64,000 nucleotides of DNA, taken from Amaurobius ferox (Eukaryota > Arthropoda > Arachnida > Araneae > Amaurobiidae). The translations under genes and the position numbers were made by a program. The notes under the pieces were generated by a model, which was not told where the DNA came from, did no database searches, and saw only the letters and a list, made by a program, of their open reading frames with translations. Shown here one piece after another: positions 38,353 through 50,309 of the stretch; position 1 is the first letter of the stretch; each line of letters starts with the position of its first letter. The stretch covers positions 70,906,230-70,970,229 of the forward strand of contig OX578136.1 in the NCBI GenBank assembly GCA_951213105.1, in the 5' to 3' direction.

Positions 38353-38408
38353 AAAATCTGATGTAGGAAACATATGTCTTCTCTTATATAATTCAATGAA
38401 TTTACTTC
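38353..38408 (-). repeat. Family H 3'-end fragment
   Basis: AAATCTGATGTAGGAAACATA and TTCTCTTATATAATTCAATG correspond to the inverted terminal hairpin and subterminal repeat of family H only. Confidence 0.6.
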
Positions 38409-38706
38409 ATTTTTCCTAAAAGAATATACAGTGTATATAAATATAATATAATGATACAGTGTATAGAAAAAGTCAGTACCCATTTTACTCATGTTGTAAT
38501 ATACAGGGTGTCCCAAAGAGAGTGGGACTTGCTTTAATTAATTACCTGTTGGAAATAAGTGGGCAATGTAAATTGCAAAAATGTTGAAAATAGGTAGGAA
38601 ATAAGACGTCGTTAGTGAAATAGTCCTCTCATTAATTTTCAAAAAGATACATCATTTTAATTTTTATACGACCCCCTTAGCCAAATTTGTTAATCAGAAA
38701 ATTTTT

Positions 38707-39888
38707 ATTACTTTCCTTATATACATAATGTAAAAGGAAAGTATTGTGACGGGGTCGAAAATTCGAATTCGAGTTTTCGACGGGAGAGCACGTTTCAAGC
38801 ATCCCTGATCACGAATCAACCATTTTTGAAGTGATGTCTGTGTGTGTGTCAATGGGCCTGTGGAGACGATAACTGACGAACGAATGGACCGATTCGAACC
38901 AAATTTGGTACAAAAATCACAATCTGCAAACACTAAGAACCTATTGTTTTTATACGTTATCGAATGTTCAGAACCCCCCTAAATTTTCGAATGAAATTTT
39001 GAAAAAATCGTCAAAAAATCAAAACCAATAATAAAGTTACGCAAATAGACATTTCTTATGTAATTTTTCATTAGAAAACGATTGACATAAATTTTAAAAC
39101 GCTGACATTAACCGTTCTCGAGATATTGCACATTTTAAAAAAAAATTATCAAAAAGTCATATAAAATAGAAAAAAAAATTTCCTACGGAGAAAGATGTTC
39201 ACTTTTCATATATAATATCATGCGATAAATTGAGTGACATCATTCTCGTGGATCTAGCTCGTTCCATTCATGAAAAAAGATACTTTGAGTAATACTTTTG
39301 CATTTGAATGCCAATTTATCTGCTGTAAGAATAACTTATTTCTTCGTCTATAACGCTTGGCGAGATTTTGGCGACGAAATTGGCGGAATGTCGCCAACTT
39401 GACGACTTTATGAAATGTTGCCAAATTAACAAAAATCTCGCCAAATGGATAAAAATGACGCTAAATGAATGAAAATGACGACTAATTGTGGAAAATTCAA
39501 TATCTAATAAGTTATATAATATATAAATATATAATAATAGTTATATAATATATGTCGAAAACTCAATATCTAATAAGTTATATATATATATATATATATA
39601 TAACTTATTTCTTTGTCCATAACGCTTGGCGAGATTTTGGCGACGAAATTGGCCGAATGTCGCCAACTTAGCGCCTTTTTGAAATGTTGCCAAATTAGCG
39701 AAAATCTCGCCAAATGGATAAAAATGACGATAAATCAATGAAAATGATGACTAATTGTCGAAAATTCAATATCTTGGAAAGGATATTAGTATCTACTGGA
39801 AGAAAAACCTATTTATTTTACTGTAAAAGTAGTAAATGCATTTCATTATATAAGGAAAGTCATGTGTTGTCCACATCAGATTTTTTTT
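38707..39888 (+). mobile_element. Family H repeat, copy E, nested in M
   Basis: Plus-strand copy beginning TTACTTTCCTTATATACATA and ending CCACATCAGATTTTTTTT. It contains a tandem duplication of its 3' region: the TAACTTATTTCTT ... GGCGAGATTTTGGCG ... AAAATTCAATATCT block occurs at about 39325-39516 and again at 39600-39772, separated by TA-rich DNA. Insertion into a T-rich site within M leaves no obvious target duplication. Confidence 0.8.
39573..39602. repeat. (TA)n tract inside H copy E
   Basis: About 30 bp of TA at the junction between the duplicated 3' regions. Confidence 0.85.
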
Positions 39889-40675
39889 AATGCAACAAGA
39901 TCATTAAAAAACCCACATATCTGTATCTTTAAAATTGAGCAAGTTATATTTAATTGAAAATTTAACATTGTGAATGGGGACTATATATCATATTAGAAAT
40001 GCAAATTTGTGACATATCACAAAAAAGATAAAACTGGATGAAAATACATAAGATACATTTTTGCGAATTTTCGCGTAGGCGCACGATGCAATCACGGATT
40101 TTTAAGTAATTTTCAATAACTAAGTACTTTTTCAATCATTAAGTACTTTTAAGTACTTTTTTATATAAACAATTTCCATCGTTAATTTGTTTATGATCCC
40201 TATTTTCACTGATGAACCAGCCTTTCACAGGGTACGGAAAAATGGCATAAGTCAGATTTTTTTCATTTATCATGATTCAGTTGATTTTAAGGATACAGAT
40301 ATGCGGTTTTTTAATGATCTTGTTACATTAAAAATAAAAATTTTCTTATTGACCAAATTTTCCTAAGGGGGTCGTATAAAAATTTAAACAGTGTAACTTT
40401 TTGAAAATTAGTGGGATGACTATTTCATTAACGTAGTTTTATTTCTTACCTTACTTTTAACATTTTTGCAATTTACATTGCCCACTTTTCTCCAACAGGT
40501 AAAGAATTAAAGGGTGTTTCAATCTTTTTGGACACCCTTTATTATATTACATAAAATATTGCTTATTATAGCTTTCCGATATTGCTATGTGAAGTTCTAA
40601 ACTCCGCTACAAAGGGCCGATATCATATGCGTTTCTAAACCAGAAGGGAAGAGAAGAATGGTTTCTTGATATAAA

Positions 40676-41865
40676 ATTATCTGATGTGGGCAACACATGA
40701 CTTTGCTTTTATAATACAATGAATTTACTTCTTCCACGGCACAGTGTTTCAACGTTGGATTATACATTTGACGCTTGGATGACAACGTGTAAAGCTATTC
40801 CGTAAACAATTAACTTCTATTTCACCCAACTCTAAATTAACAATTATCAACACTGATAGCATCCTCAATAAGCAATTTAATCCATACATTAAAAAAATCT
40901 AATATGGGCAGCACATGACTCTCTTTATATAATGCAATGAATTTACTTCTTTAAGGATGAAAAAGTGATGGAAAGTTCCACCACACGGTGTTTATAACGT
41001 TAAATTGTACATTTGGTGTTTTTCCAATTGACAACATGTAAAATTATTTTGTACCCAATTAACTTTATATTTCACGCAATTCTCTACTTGTACATTAAAA
41101 ATTATCAATATTGGTATCATTCTCAATAAGCGATATAGTCCAGATATTAAAATATTGTGATAATAAATTCATCAGTTAGGCGTCATTTTCATGAACTTGG
41201 CGTCATTTTTACAATTTTGATGATATTTTCGTTAATGTGAGATGTTGGCGTTATTTACAAAATGGATCGGCAAGTGTTACAAACAAACCGAGAAAACAGC
41301 ATTTCTTATATACTAGACGGCGTGCCTGCCATATGACGGAATTAAAAATTTGCAAAACATTACCTCTCATTTAACGTCATTTTTATCAATTTGGTGACAT
41401 TTTCTAAAATTTGGTAATATTTAAAAAAATCGCCAAATTGGCGATATCTCGTCAAATTCTTCGTCATGCCTTACGGACGAGATTCTTATAGTCTTGTCAA
41501 ATTATGGAATTTTCATCAATTAGTCGTTACTTTCATTGATTTGGTTTCAATTTTATCAATTTGGCGACTTTTTAATCTAATTTGTAACATTTTTCGTCAA
41601 TATGACAACATCTGAAAAAAGTCACCTAGTTGGGGATTTTCCGTTAAAATTCGTTGCCAAAAGTTTGCCATGTTACAACAAGAATAATAGGTTATTTCTA
41701 TAGTATATTCTTATATTCTTCCCAAGAAGTTGAATTTTCAACAATTAGTCGACATTTTTTTTTTGATTTAGCGTCATTTTTAATCAATTTGGTGACATTG
41801 TCGTCAATTTGGTAACATTTAAAAAAACCGATAGGTTGGCGATATTACGACACTAATTCCCATAC
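40676..41865 (-). mobile_element. Array of family H 3' ends (variant subfamily), degenerate
   Basis: The H terminal motif TCTGATGTGGGCAACACATGA occurs near 40679 and again, diverged, near 40899. Each is followed by the variant module seen in copy C (GATAGCATCCTCAATAAGC near 40856; related sequence near 41115-41135). Further right are several diverged TTGGCGA/TCGCCAA blocks (about 41160-41280, 41370-41475, 41510-41660, 41740-41860). This looks like partial tandem duplication of H 3' ends followed by decay. Confidence 0.65.
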
Positions 41866-41879
41866 TATATATTTGAATT

Positions 41880-42105
41880 CATAATTTTTGCAATAAATAA
41901 AAACCGGTGTGCAGCAGACGATCCGAACGTGTTCCTAAACAGAAACCGCATGACGCTGTGGCGAAAAGAAAAAGGTAAATTTCGTGTAAGTTGGCATTAC
42001 ATCGTAGATAGAAATACCAAAGAATCTCGAGGAGGTGTGCAAAATGAAGCAAGTGTTTCAATGTCCTACCTACACAACTGCTGTGAATGGAATTGTAAAA
42101 AATAA
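41880..42105 (+). other. Candidate coding segment of unknown family
   Basis: An open plus-strand frame without an early ATG runs to TAA at 42103. It has non-repetitive, cysteine- and charge-rich residues: CAADDPNVFLNRNRMTLWRK, WHYIVDRNTKESRGGVQNE, SYLHNCCEWNCKK. GC content is clearly above background. A strong donor-like GTAAGT (41987-41992) lies inside, so it could be an exon ending there or a terminal exon reading through. I do not recognise the family. A transposon or gene relic is equally possible. Confidence 0.3.
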
Positions 42106-45060
42106 ATTTCAGTCACACACGGAATTGAACCAAATTAATTGTGTAGGCAGATTCAATTTAAAATAGCACTATATATCACGTGTTTTTGTACAACATGTAT
42201 ATTATTCAACATTGTAGATAGAAAATGAGGGATTAATTTAAGTTAAAATTTAGATAATATTAAGATTTATGTAGTCTTGTTTTGAAGTGAATATGCTTAC
42301 ATATTCATTTCCCTTCTACAATTTTGCATAATATTAATTCCGAATAATAGATACATTATCGACAAATGAGTTAAAGTACAATTTACAATGCCCGCTATAA
42401 CATTGTTGCATAATCATGTTATGATGCTGATTCTTCACTTACCAGTAGGCCGCTGGAAATTAACACAGAAACACACTAATAATGAAGATTTGGATATCCA
42501 ACATCCATGTGAACAAATTGTTTTCTGGTTTAAATGCAAAATTTTATTTATAGGATTAGGTAGTTACAAATTGTATACATACAATCATTACATACTCTTC
42601 CAAATCATGCAAACGTTGGCAATCTAGACTTCTGCAAATTGTCATTTTTGCAAGAGATTTTTGCTAAATCAATTAGCGCTGATTTATTTTATACTCACCA
42701 TCCCGAAGGGAAATGCAGATGGCACTAGAGAAGGATCAATAGAGAGAAGTCAAAATTGTTGGTTCATCGTTACTTTAGGCGATTTTTGTGCCATGAGAAG
42801 ATAATCCTTGCCTCTGTTAACGCCACTGAGTAAGCAATCTTACATTTGTTTTTCTTGGAATTTTTGCCCTTGTTTCGGGACAGGGAAATCATATCCAGGT
42901 ATTCAACAAGTGTAGTTCGAAAAATATCCCTATCCTTTTTAGGGAGGTGATGGTTAATCCTTGGCCTCTAACCTTGGCCTCTAACCTCTGGTTGGTCATA
43001 TTACTAGGTCACCCATTGGCCAGCCTCAAGAACTGGATGCTAATTTGTGTCTGTATGCTCCAGCTCAGATACTGTAGATAAAGCTGTTATGATTAGATTG
43101 CGAGTTCAGTCCCTTGTTAGGCATTAAATTTGGTAGTAAAGCTAATTGTTAATGCGATTTTATAATGTAATTTCTGTAGGCTGGCTATCGCTATAGTTTA
43201 TTTACCTTTCATACCCTCCACGAAGTTTGCGAGTTCGAAATTTATTGTCAGACATGCTGATACATATTTCTATAAAACTGTTGAAATATTACTAACAGGA
43301 AAAACACACACTTGTGAACATACATGGTGAAAAAATTTCCTCCAAATAGGAGAAAAACATTTTTTTAAAAAGTGCTATGAAATATCAAAATGCTTTGCAT
43401 CAAGTCCTCGCAGATCTGAAGCTGAGCTTCGGTACCCTCTTGAAGGACCCTAACCTTGTGTTCTTGAAGAATTATGTTCCTTTAATAGGATACTCTAGAT
43501 CTAAAAGTACATTGGATCCCGCAAAGACTTAATGCAAACTATGTTGAAATTTCCTAATTGTTTTTTAAACTTGGCAGGTTTTATTTTGGTCGTTAAGATG
43601 CTCGTTTTTCGAAATTATAAATACGAAAATTCTTTATGAATAATTTTACCAGAAAATTTGATGGACATAATTTTTTATAAATATCACGTTTAGTACTTGA
43701 GGTATTGGACATTTTATATAGTTCCTATATATTGTATCGACTGGACGAATAAAGCAAATTGAATGAAATTTGGTACGATGTTTCTAATCAATTAAAGACA
43801 TAATCTTATTAATTATCAGGAAGCTCAAACAAAGGTAAAACATTCAACATACTTAATTCTTTATAGTAAAGAATATTTTAATAAAACCAATTTTTTCAGA
43901 CTTTAATAAATAAGGTAAAAATATGAGATTAGTTTTAGCAGAATTCGTGTAAAAAGCAGTGCACTGAATATCAATTTAGGACATCTTAGTTTAACTTGAC
44001 TCAATTAATCTGCAAAATGTTAGCGTAGTTTCGAATATATCTTTCTATGTAGTGAACTCATAATGATACTGGTATGTTTTTCTCTAAGATTTGCTTTTAT
44101 GCTATGAAACATTTTTATTCCATGTACTCTCAAATGATCGATCATACATTTGAACATTTGTTATCTTCACTATCTATGTATTTGTCTTATTAAATAACGA
44201 AAAACATTCCAATGTTTTTGCAATGATGTTTTGTATTCCGTATTTGGCAAAGTTTTATCTTTCTTTTAAAGTTTAGGTCTATTATTCTCCGCGGCTGAAT
44301 AGAAAATATATGCCTTAATATCAAACTGGAAAGAAAGGAATTCGAAGAAGCTTGTGTTTTAAAAATAGAATGGCAGGGAAGGGATTTGATAGGGAGAAAA
44401 GACATAAGGATTGAATAATGTGGTATGTTTCAAGATTCGAAAGAACAAAATGATCCATAATGTTGCACATTTCCATTGTTTATTCTGGATATGCTGGAAT
44501 CGAAAAGAGAGAAGGATTAGAAGGATCAAACAATATATCCCCAATTCGCATAAAACATTCGATATCTTAAACGCTTGTAAATGTATATAATAGGTAAAAG
44601 GATATTATATTGAAATAAAAAATATATGTTGAGGTAATTTAATGAAATATATTTTTATTATTTTAAGAATTATTTTAACCATAATAAGCCAGAAATCGTA
44701 TATCACATAAAAAAAAAAAGACTCAGCTTAATTCCTCATACTATTAAATATGTTTGGCAGATACTTTTTGATTATTTAAGGTTTCTTAAAGTATTTTTTG
44801 CGAAATTTGATATGTCTGTTAGCAATATTTTGAAAATAAATCGTATAAAATTAATTTAAACTTGATTAACAACGACATTTCAAGAAAATTGTAACGTTAT
44901 ATTAATTAAATCAAGCTAGAAATTTTACCAACTATAATGTAAACAAATGACAAGTAATGTAAAATTATAATGCATTGTTGTTTTAAATATCCTATTTAGT
45001 ATTTTATTTATTTAATGTTCAAGTGGAATTTTCAGTGGAATCGATAAAAACTAATATCAC
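42106..45060. other. Spacer with one small open frame, no recognised gene
   Basis: At 43377-43532 a 51-residue plus frame (ADLKLSFGTLLKDPN in its middle) sits in a short GC-richer patch; status unknown. A tRNA-like box B sequence (GAGTTCAGTCCC, about 43110) follows a repeated CCTTGGCCTCTAACC (42959-42987), possibly an unrelated SINE relic. The rest is AT-rich and unassigned. Confidence 0.35.
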
Positions 45061-45681
45061 TGACAAGAGAACCTAATCTTTTGTTCCGGCTAATTTCCGC
45101 CGGAATTGGATGGAAACGGGAAAAACTAATTTTCCTGAAATATCTCTTGAATTGAGAGTGATGAACAATCATTTGAAACTCATTTGACATTTTGCTCCCG
45201 TCACACCCTTATAGAAAATCCACAATGTGCACTGTGTACTAGCATTCTATTTTTGAGATGTTCTTGGTGCAAAACTCCCCTATGTTTCACAGATTTCTAC
45301 GAAAAGTATCATTATTGCGAAGAATATGTTGAATAATTGTAATTTCATTATACAGAAATTTGTATTCGTAATAAAATATTAGGATTCCATTACAAAAATG
45401 AAGTACAACCATGAATGTAATATTGCGCCATTTTTACATAAACATACCACATGTACGTTTGTTTCGGCTTAATCACAAGCACTATGTAAATATACATATT
45501 ATATTTCAAATAAGAGCTACCAAACATGCTAATCCATGTAAACTTTGGGATTTTTTTTCTACAAATCTCCACGCCCAATTCGAAAGATATTTTAGGGACT
45601 TAATTTTTTTACTAGTACCTACCGTTTCCACCCAATTCCAGCTGAAACCAGTTGGAACAAAAGTTGAGATTCCCTTGTGAG
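45061..45681. mobile_element. MITE-like element with ~100 bp inverted ends
   Basis: Left arm 45061-45160 and right arm 45567-45681 are inverted copies: TTTTGTTCCRRCTRRTTTC, GGAATTGGRTGGAAACGG and AATATCTYTYGAATTG align in both. The outer ends ACAAGAGAAYCTMA / TTGAGATTCCCTTGT also pair. About 400 bp of interior has no transposase. No convincing target duplication was found, so the superfamily is open. Confidence 0.65.
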
Positions 45682-46354
45682 TTTCAGTCTTACGCTATCA
45701 TAAAGTTAGGAATTCGCTCATTAATTGGTATTCGTAACTCTTGTCCGATATTTTAGTATATTTAAATCAATATTTTCTAATCGTAATACGTGCAAATGTT
45801 AATAATTTTACTATACATAAAATCCCTGTTGCACAACATTAAAATTTGCTGAACATAAATCTAAATGGTTTCACTTAAATATTCCTCTGCGTGATTTGTC
45901 AATTAAGAACTTTTATGAAGTTCAATATAGCGAACGTTAACCTATGATTTTTGTCACATTATGCGAAAGATCGTAATTCTCATAGAAATCAACATGAGGA
46001 GAGAGGATTCATCAAAAGGAACTATGAAACTTTTAAGTGTAATTTTTACTACAGGACATGCTGTCAGGGCCATATATGATTTCTGCAAATTTGGTGTCTA
46101 TCGTTACTGCGTCTTTCCACGATCTGAAAAACTTACACGACAAACCGCAATATAAACTGCTCGTAAGGCAAGACATGCTATTAATAGCAAATCAGAACTT
46201 TAAGAAAGGCTACTGAGATTGTCACCGCAGGTGGTAAGATGAAAATATAAAATAAATACACGTTGCGTTTACACAAGCAACTCCGAGATGTGAAGAACAA
46301 TTGCCTATCCAGATGTTGCCCTGTTGACGCATTCCGTCCCATCAATTCCTAATA

Positions 46355-46590
46355 AACAGCATTTTTATTGAACTATATATTTCCCGTTTTTTTAAGTAAA
46401 AACTTTGTGCTCATTGTAAAAGAAAATGTCAACCATCCGCTGGAAAATAGTATCCACTGTGGAAAAGACAAATGGTCTCCTGCGAGTCATGAACAAAAGC
46501 AAGGCGATAGAAGGACAGATTGAAAAGAATGTGTTTCTGGGAAATGACTCGTAATAACTCATCGCTGGAAATATTGAGCCTCTAAGGGCT
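46355..46590 (+). repeat. Dispersed repeat R4 copy
   Basis: Shares TTTTTATTGAACWATRTATTT, a GTAAAAKAAAATGTCA block, GCTGGAAAATAGTATCC-like sequence and GGAAATGACTYGTAAT with 51695-51990 and 54690-54965. No coding potential seen. Confidence 0.55.
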
Positions 46591-46984
46591 AAACAGTAGA
46601 TATTTATGTGTATGCTATTTCTATTAAAGTTTTATATATTTTCATTTCCTATTGAAATATTTTGAGCTGTTTAAATATACGGCTTATTGGTTATTTAATA
46701 TGTAGATTATTAGGCTGATTTCTAATACTTAACTACACTCAGATTCATCGAAGTTTCTATCTGAATGTCTTAGATTGCACCCAGATGCATGCCAGCTGAA
46801 CAACTAAGGCAAACTTTTCTTCCATTTTTCTATTCGGAACAAGGTGGCGGAAGTTTTTCCAATATCCTTAAAGCGCTACAGCAGTATATTTTAGCTTAGT
46901 CAGTATTGTAGCGTATTATACTTAATTTGAACTCGAAGCAAAACTATATTCAGGCCAAACAGACACTGACACAATGTCAATGGC

Positions 46985-47240
46985 GCCAACAGCCCTACCG
47001 TGCAAAAAACACCGGTTCTCGTTAGATCACCGAAGTCAAGCAGCATCGGGCGTACGATCACGTTAAACATGTGGGTCCGCAAGTCCTTCCGAGAGGTTGG
47101 TGGTAGGGGAAGGAGGGTACGGTCCCTGTGGATGCCTCTCCCAATTGGTTCCGGTCTAAATTGGACGGCACTTCCCGGCCGTCCAAACGGTTACCTTACA
47201 CCTTCCTGGTAGGTCGGACAGTCTGGGTTTCAACAACAGC
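46985..47240 (+). mobile_element. 5S-headed SINE with internal deletion
   Basis: Begins with 5S-like sequence (GCCAACAGCCC, TTCTCGTTAGATCACCGAAG, GCAGCATCGGGCG) that joins directly at about 47052 to the SINE body (TACGATCACGTTAAACATG), so the rest of the 5S and the whole tRNA-like unit are missing. It ends TTTCAACAACAGC. CAATGTCAATGGC (46972-46984) and CAATGTCAAGGGC (47240-47252) form a 13 bp target duplication with one mismatch. The deleted form therefore either retrotransposed as such or lost its middle later. Confidence 0.8.
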
Positions 47241-47738
47241 AATGTCAAGGGCTCTGTGAGTCCAGCTTTTGATCAGTAGCTCGATTAGCTACTAAATTTT
47301 GAATTCTTCACAATATTGGTGTAGCAAATCCATCTTTCAGCTTAGACAAAGTGCACTCTGTATGTTATAGTTAAAAACTGTATTATTAAATGATTATAAA
47401 AAATTCAACTTTTTATAAAATAAACATTTATAGCATACTACATCCCATTTAATACTTAATACAAATCTCTGCAATATTTCAATGTAATATGCGCTCTAAA
47501 TTTCACTCTAAATCCATTTTAGGGTTGAAACCAAGTGCATGGAAGTTAAGCAAATTCATTACTAAATGTAGACGTTTACCAGTATATGAAATTCATTGCA
47601 GTATAATTTGATATTTGAGAGAGTGTGATAGCAGTTTTACATTATGACAATATTAGACTGAAATTGGTAGCATATGCAAGAAACCTTAAATGTATTACAC
47701 ACCGAGTGATTAAATTAATATGACCAACAGGTCATTTT

Positions 47739-47954
47739 ATGGAAGATAAGTATCCCGCAGATAATGATAAGCGTTGGACAGCTAAATCGATAGAATAGAG
47801 GAAGTTAAAGCCATACAGAGTAACAAAGATCATTGGGCATGAAATGACGCTTAAAGTGCTAGTTCACGAACTTTTAACTTGGTTACTGAATACTGAATGC
47901 TCGAGAAGAAAGTTGGCAGACATCCGCAATTCAACACAGAAGGGCAATAGTTAA
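47739..47954 (+). other. Possible decayed coding segment
   Basis: A frame of 71 codons starting at ATG, broken by one TAG after AKSIE, reads KPYRVTKIIGHEMTLKVLVH and ELLTWLLNTECSRRKLADIR. Composition is protein-like compared with surroundings, but I recognise no family and cannot exclude chance. Confidence 0.2.
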
Positions 47955-48368
47955 ACAAATTATAAATACTTTGAGACCAAATCAGATCGTTTCTTAAAGT
48001 ACCATTCTCAGTATATTACATTGCATCTGTTACTGTGGTAAAATCACTAACTGGGACGTCAAAGAAAATGGGATTCTTAATATAATGATTCCAAGGGTAG
48101 TCCGTAAATATCCCAATAACTTTGCAAGGAAATAGCCATGAGTATACTCGTCAGTGGCCACACTCGGTCGAGTAAAAGTTATTGCAGTTCCCTCAACGAA
48201 AAATTTAAAAAGTTTCATTATCGAACTCGGCAGCAAAGTGAGATGCCACTAAAAAAGTTGTAAAGTATTATTAAATGAGTAGGAATCGCCAATAAAACGA
48301 TTGCAGATGTCATTTCATTTAACATAATAGGGGTATTGGCGAATTGCTGTCATATTCAGGAATGATAC

Positions 48369-49765
48369 ACTGGTTTCCAAAAGTTATGCACAGAAGGTAA
48401 AATCAACAAAAAACGGAAAAGTAAAGCTTGGATTAACTCAAAACTGTACATGAAGGTAGCATATGTGTTTATGCATTAAAGAAAACAAGAATTATGCATA
48501 AAGGTGAAAAAATATTTACTTTTCGTAAGCTATATGATGATGTCACATTTGGGCCATTAACAAAATAATGTTTATAAGCAAACAAACCAAACATAACTAA
48601 CATTAATGTGGTATGTGACCACCCAGCACCTTCACACAAACTTTACAATGATATTTCATTTTTTCAGCGAGGTGATCAACTATCGGAGATGCAAGCAATA
48701 GCCATTCCTCCAATAGGGCAGTCTCCAACTCTCTGAGACTGACTGGGGGGAGTAAACGTGCAGAGACAGCACGTCTGAGGGCATCCCAAAGATTTTCAAT
48801 GTGGTTAATATCGGGGGCATACGCCAGCCACTTCATACGAGAAATATCCTCACTTTCCAGGTATTCTTCATCGATGTTAGCTCGATGGGGACGGGCATTA
48901 TCGTCCTTAAGGAGGAAATCAGGACCAACTTCTGCAACGTAGAGTCTCGCAATGGGGTCTAAGACTTCATCCCGATACCGCGTAGCCGTCACAGAACCGT
49001 CTTTAAAGATGTGCAGCTCTGTGTGATGTCCCATTGAAATTCCTGTCCACATCATGACGTTGCCACCTCTGAATGCGTGATGTTCGACGATATTCTTGGC
49101 TTGATTGCGTGTGCCTCGTTCTCTCCAGAGCCTTACACGTTTATCATCTGATTAAAGGGCAAATCTGAACTCGTCTGTGAACAGGCCATTGCACAAATCT
49201 GAGACAGTCCAATTGACATGTTGACGACACCAATTTAATCTTGTCGCTCTGGATTGGACGGTTAGTGGAACACAAAAGCGTGGTACTCTGGCGTACAGTC
49301 CCTTCACGTAGAGCCTTCGGTGCACAATACTGGCAGATATTGTCTTACCAAGTGTCTCTGCAACCATGGATGTAACAGCTGTGGAGGTCGCTCATCGATT
49401 CCGCTTGGTTATTATGGCAATATGCCGATCATCAGAGGGGGTGGTAGCCTAGACGACCGGGCACAGGTCTTCGGACAACTTCTTGGAATTGTTTCCATAA
49501 TCGATAAATTACGAAATGATCAACGCCAAAGAAAATAGCGACATCTTAGATTGACTAACCTGCTTCAATGCGTCCGACAGCACGACAACGCCCACTATTC
49601 GTCATTTGTCTTCTTTCAGCCATATAAACACGTATATCATCAAAAATAATTCTATAAAAGTTATAAACACATCGTATCAGCATTTAAATGCATCTCTTCA
49701 AACCCTTCAGAATACTGGCGTCTTCAATGACTGCCTAATTAGCATATATCCGGACAGTCAATCGT
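48369..49765. mobile_element. Tc1-like transposon, approximate limits
   Basis: The extent is uncertain. ACTGGTTTCCAAAAGTTATGC at 48372 and an inverted, diverged counterpart (ATATATCCGGACAGT, about 49745-49760) could be eroded terminal inverted repeats bracketing the transposase pseudogene. The pairing is weak. Confidence 0.35.
48603..49623 (-). pseudogene. Tc1-like transposase pseudogene (DD34E)
   Basis: Minus strand, one frame over nearly its whole length, about 340 codons, the usual Tc1 size. It starts MAERRQMTNSGRCRAVGRIE. Helix-turn-helix part: DVAIFFGVDHFVIYRLWKQF, then a second DNA-binding part ending GLYARVPRFCVPLTVQSRA. Catalytic part: FTDEFRFAL (first Asp), LLKDDNARPHRANI (second Asp), APDINHIENLW (Glu), with 34 residues between the second Asp and Glu. 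Premature stops: TAG and TAA after RIEAG, tandem TGA codons near 49435, and TAA at 49152 after RFAL; the 32 codons after that are in frame (DDKRVRLWRERGTRNQAKN). Inactive copy of a cut-and-paste transposase. Confidence 0.88.
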
Positions 49766-50309
49766 GATTGGTTGTAACATGCGATATTTGCATACTACCA
49801 TCTACATCCGCAGCGATTTTCAACCACTCAAATTCAAATATGCTTTCGAAAAATGAAAATTTGCCTCGCGTGCTTAATATTTGGAAGTCAGTATACATTG
49901 AATAAACCGTCTATGAATAGATATCTAGTGCAAAGCCTATTGAAAATGCAGTCTACCAGAGACAGTGAAATTTGAATACCGGAAAGATTGTAATCGTATA
50001 TTTTGACAATTATTGCATGTGTCACATTGTTAGCAGTCCTGTTGATACAACTTTTTGACAGGTATCTATTGCTTTCCGTATGTACGATTTGTTCGTTCCT
50101 GGTATAAATTCCAATTAACTTTTTATCCATCTCACACTGTTACCTAGTTCGTTACCCTAACTTTTTGAATTCCTCACGGGGAGTGCTGCAACCGTTTTTA
50201 TTCTATCGGACATGGTTACTTTACTATAAGTAGTGATAATGTGTACACTCATAAGCCTTTCCTAACAAAGTCTTCGAGGGGATAATGTAGTTCTTTCCAA
50301 GAAGCACTG

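Larger units (their letters stand above)
38504..40539. mobile_element. Family M inverted-repeat element, copy 2, split by H copy E
   Basis: Ends CAGGGTGTCCCAAAG and GGACACCCTT in TA contexts. Long inverted arms (over 250 bp) extend inward past the AAAATTTTTAT stretch to AACAAGATCATTAAAAAACC. Copy E occupies 38707-39888 in the left arm; without it the element is about 854 bp, close to copy 1 (758 bp). No transposase frame. Confidence 0.8.

Noticed and set aside
48030..48236. Small minus-strand ORF next to the Tc1 element
   Set aside because: No motif, and it is out of context with the transposase, which starts at 49623 and ends at 48603.
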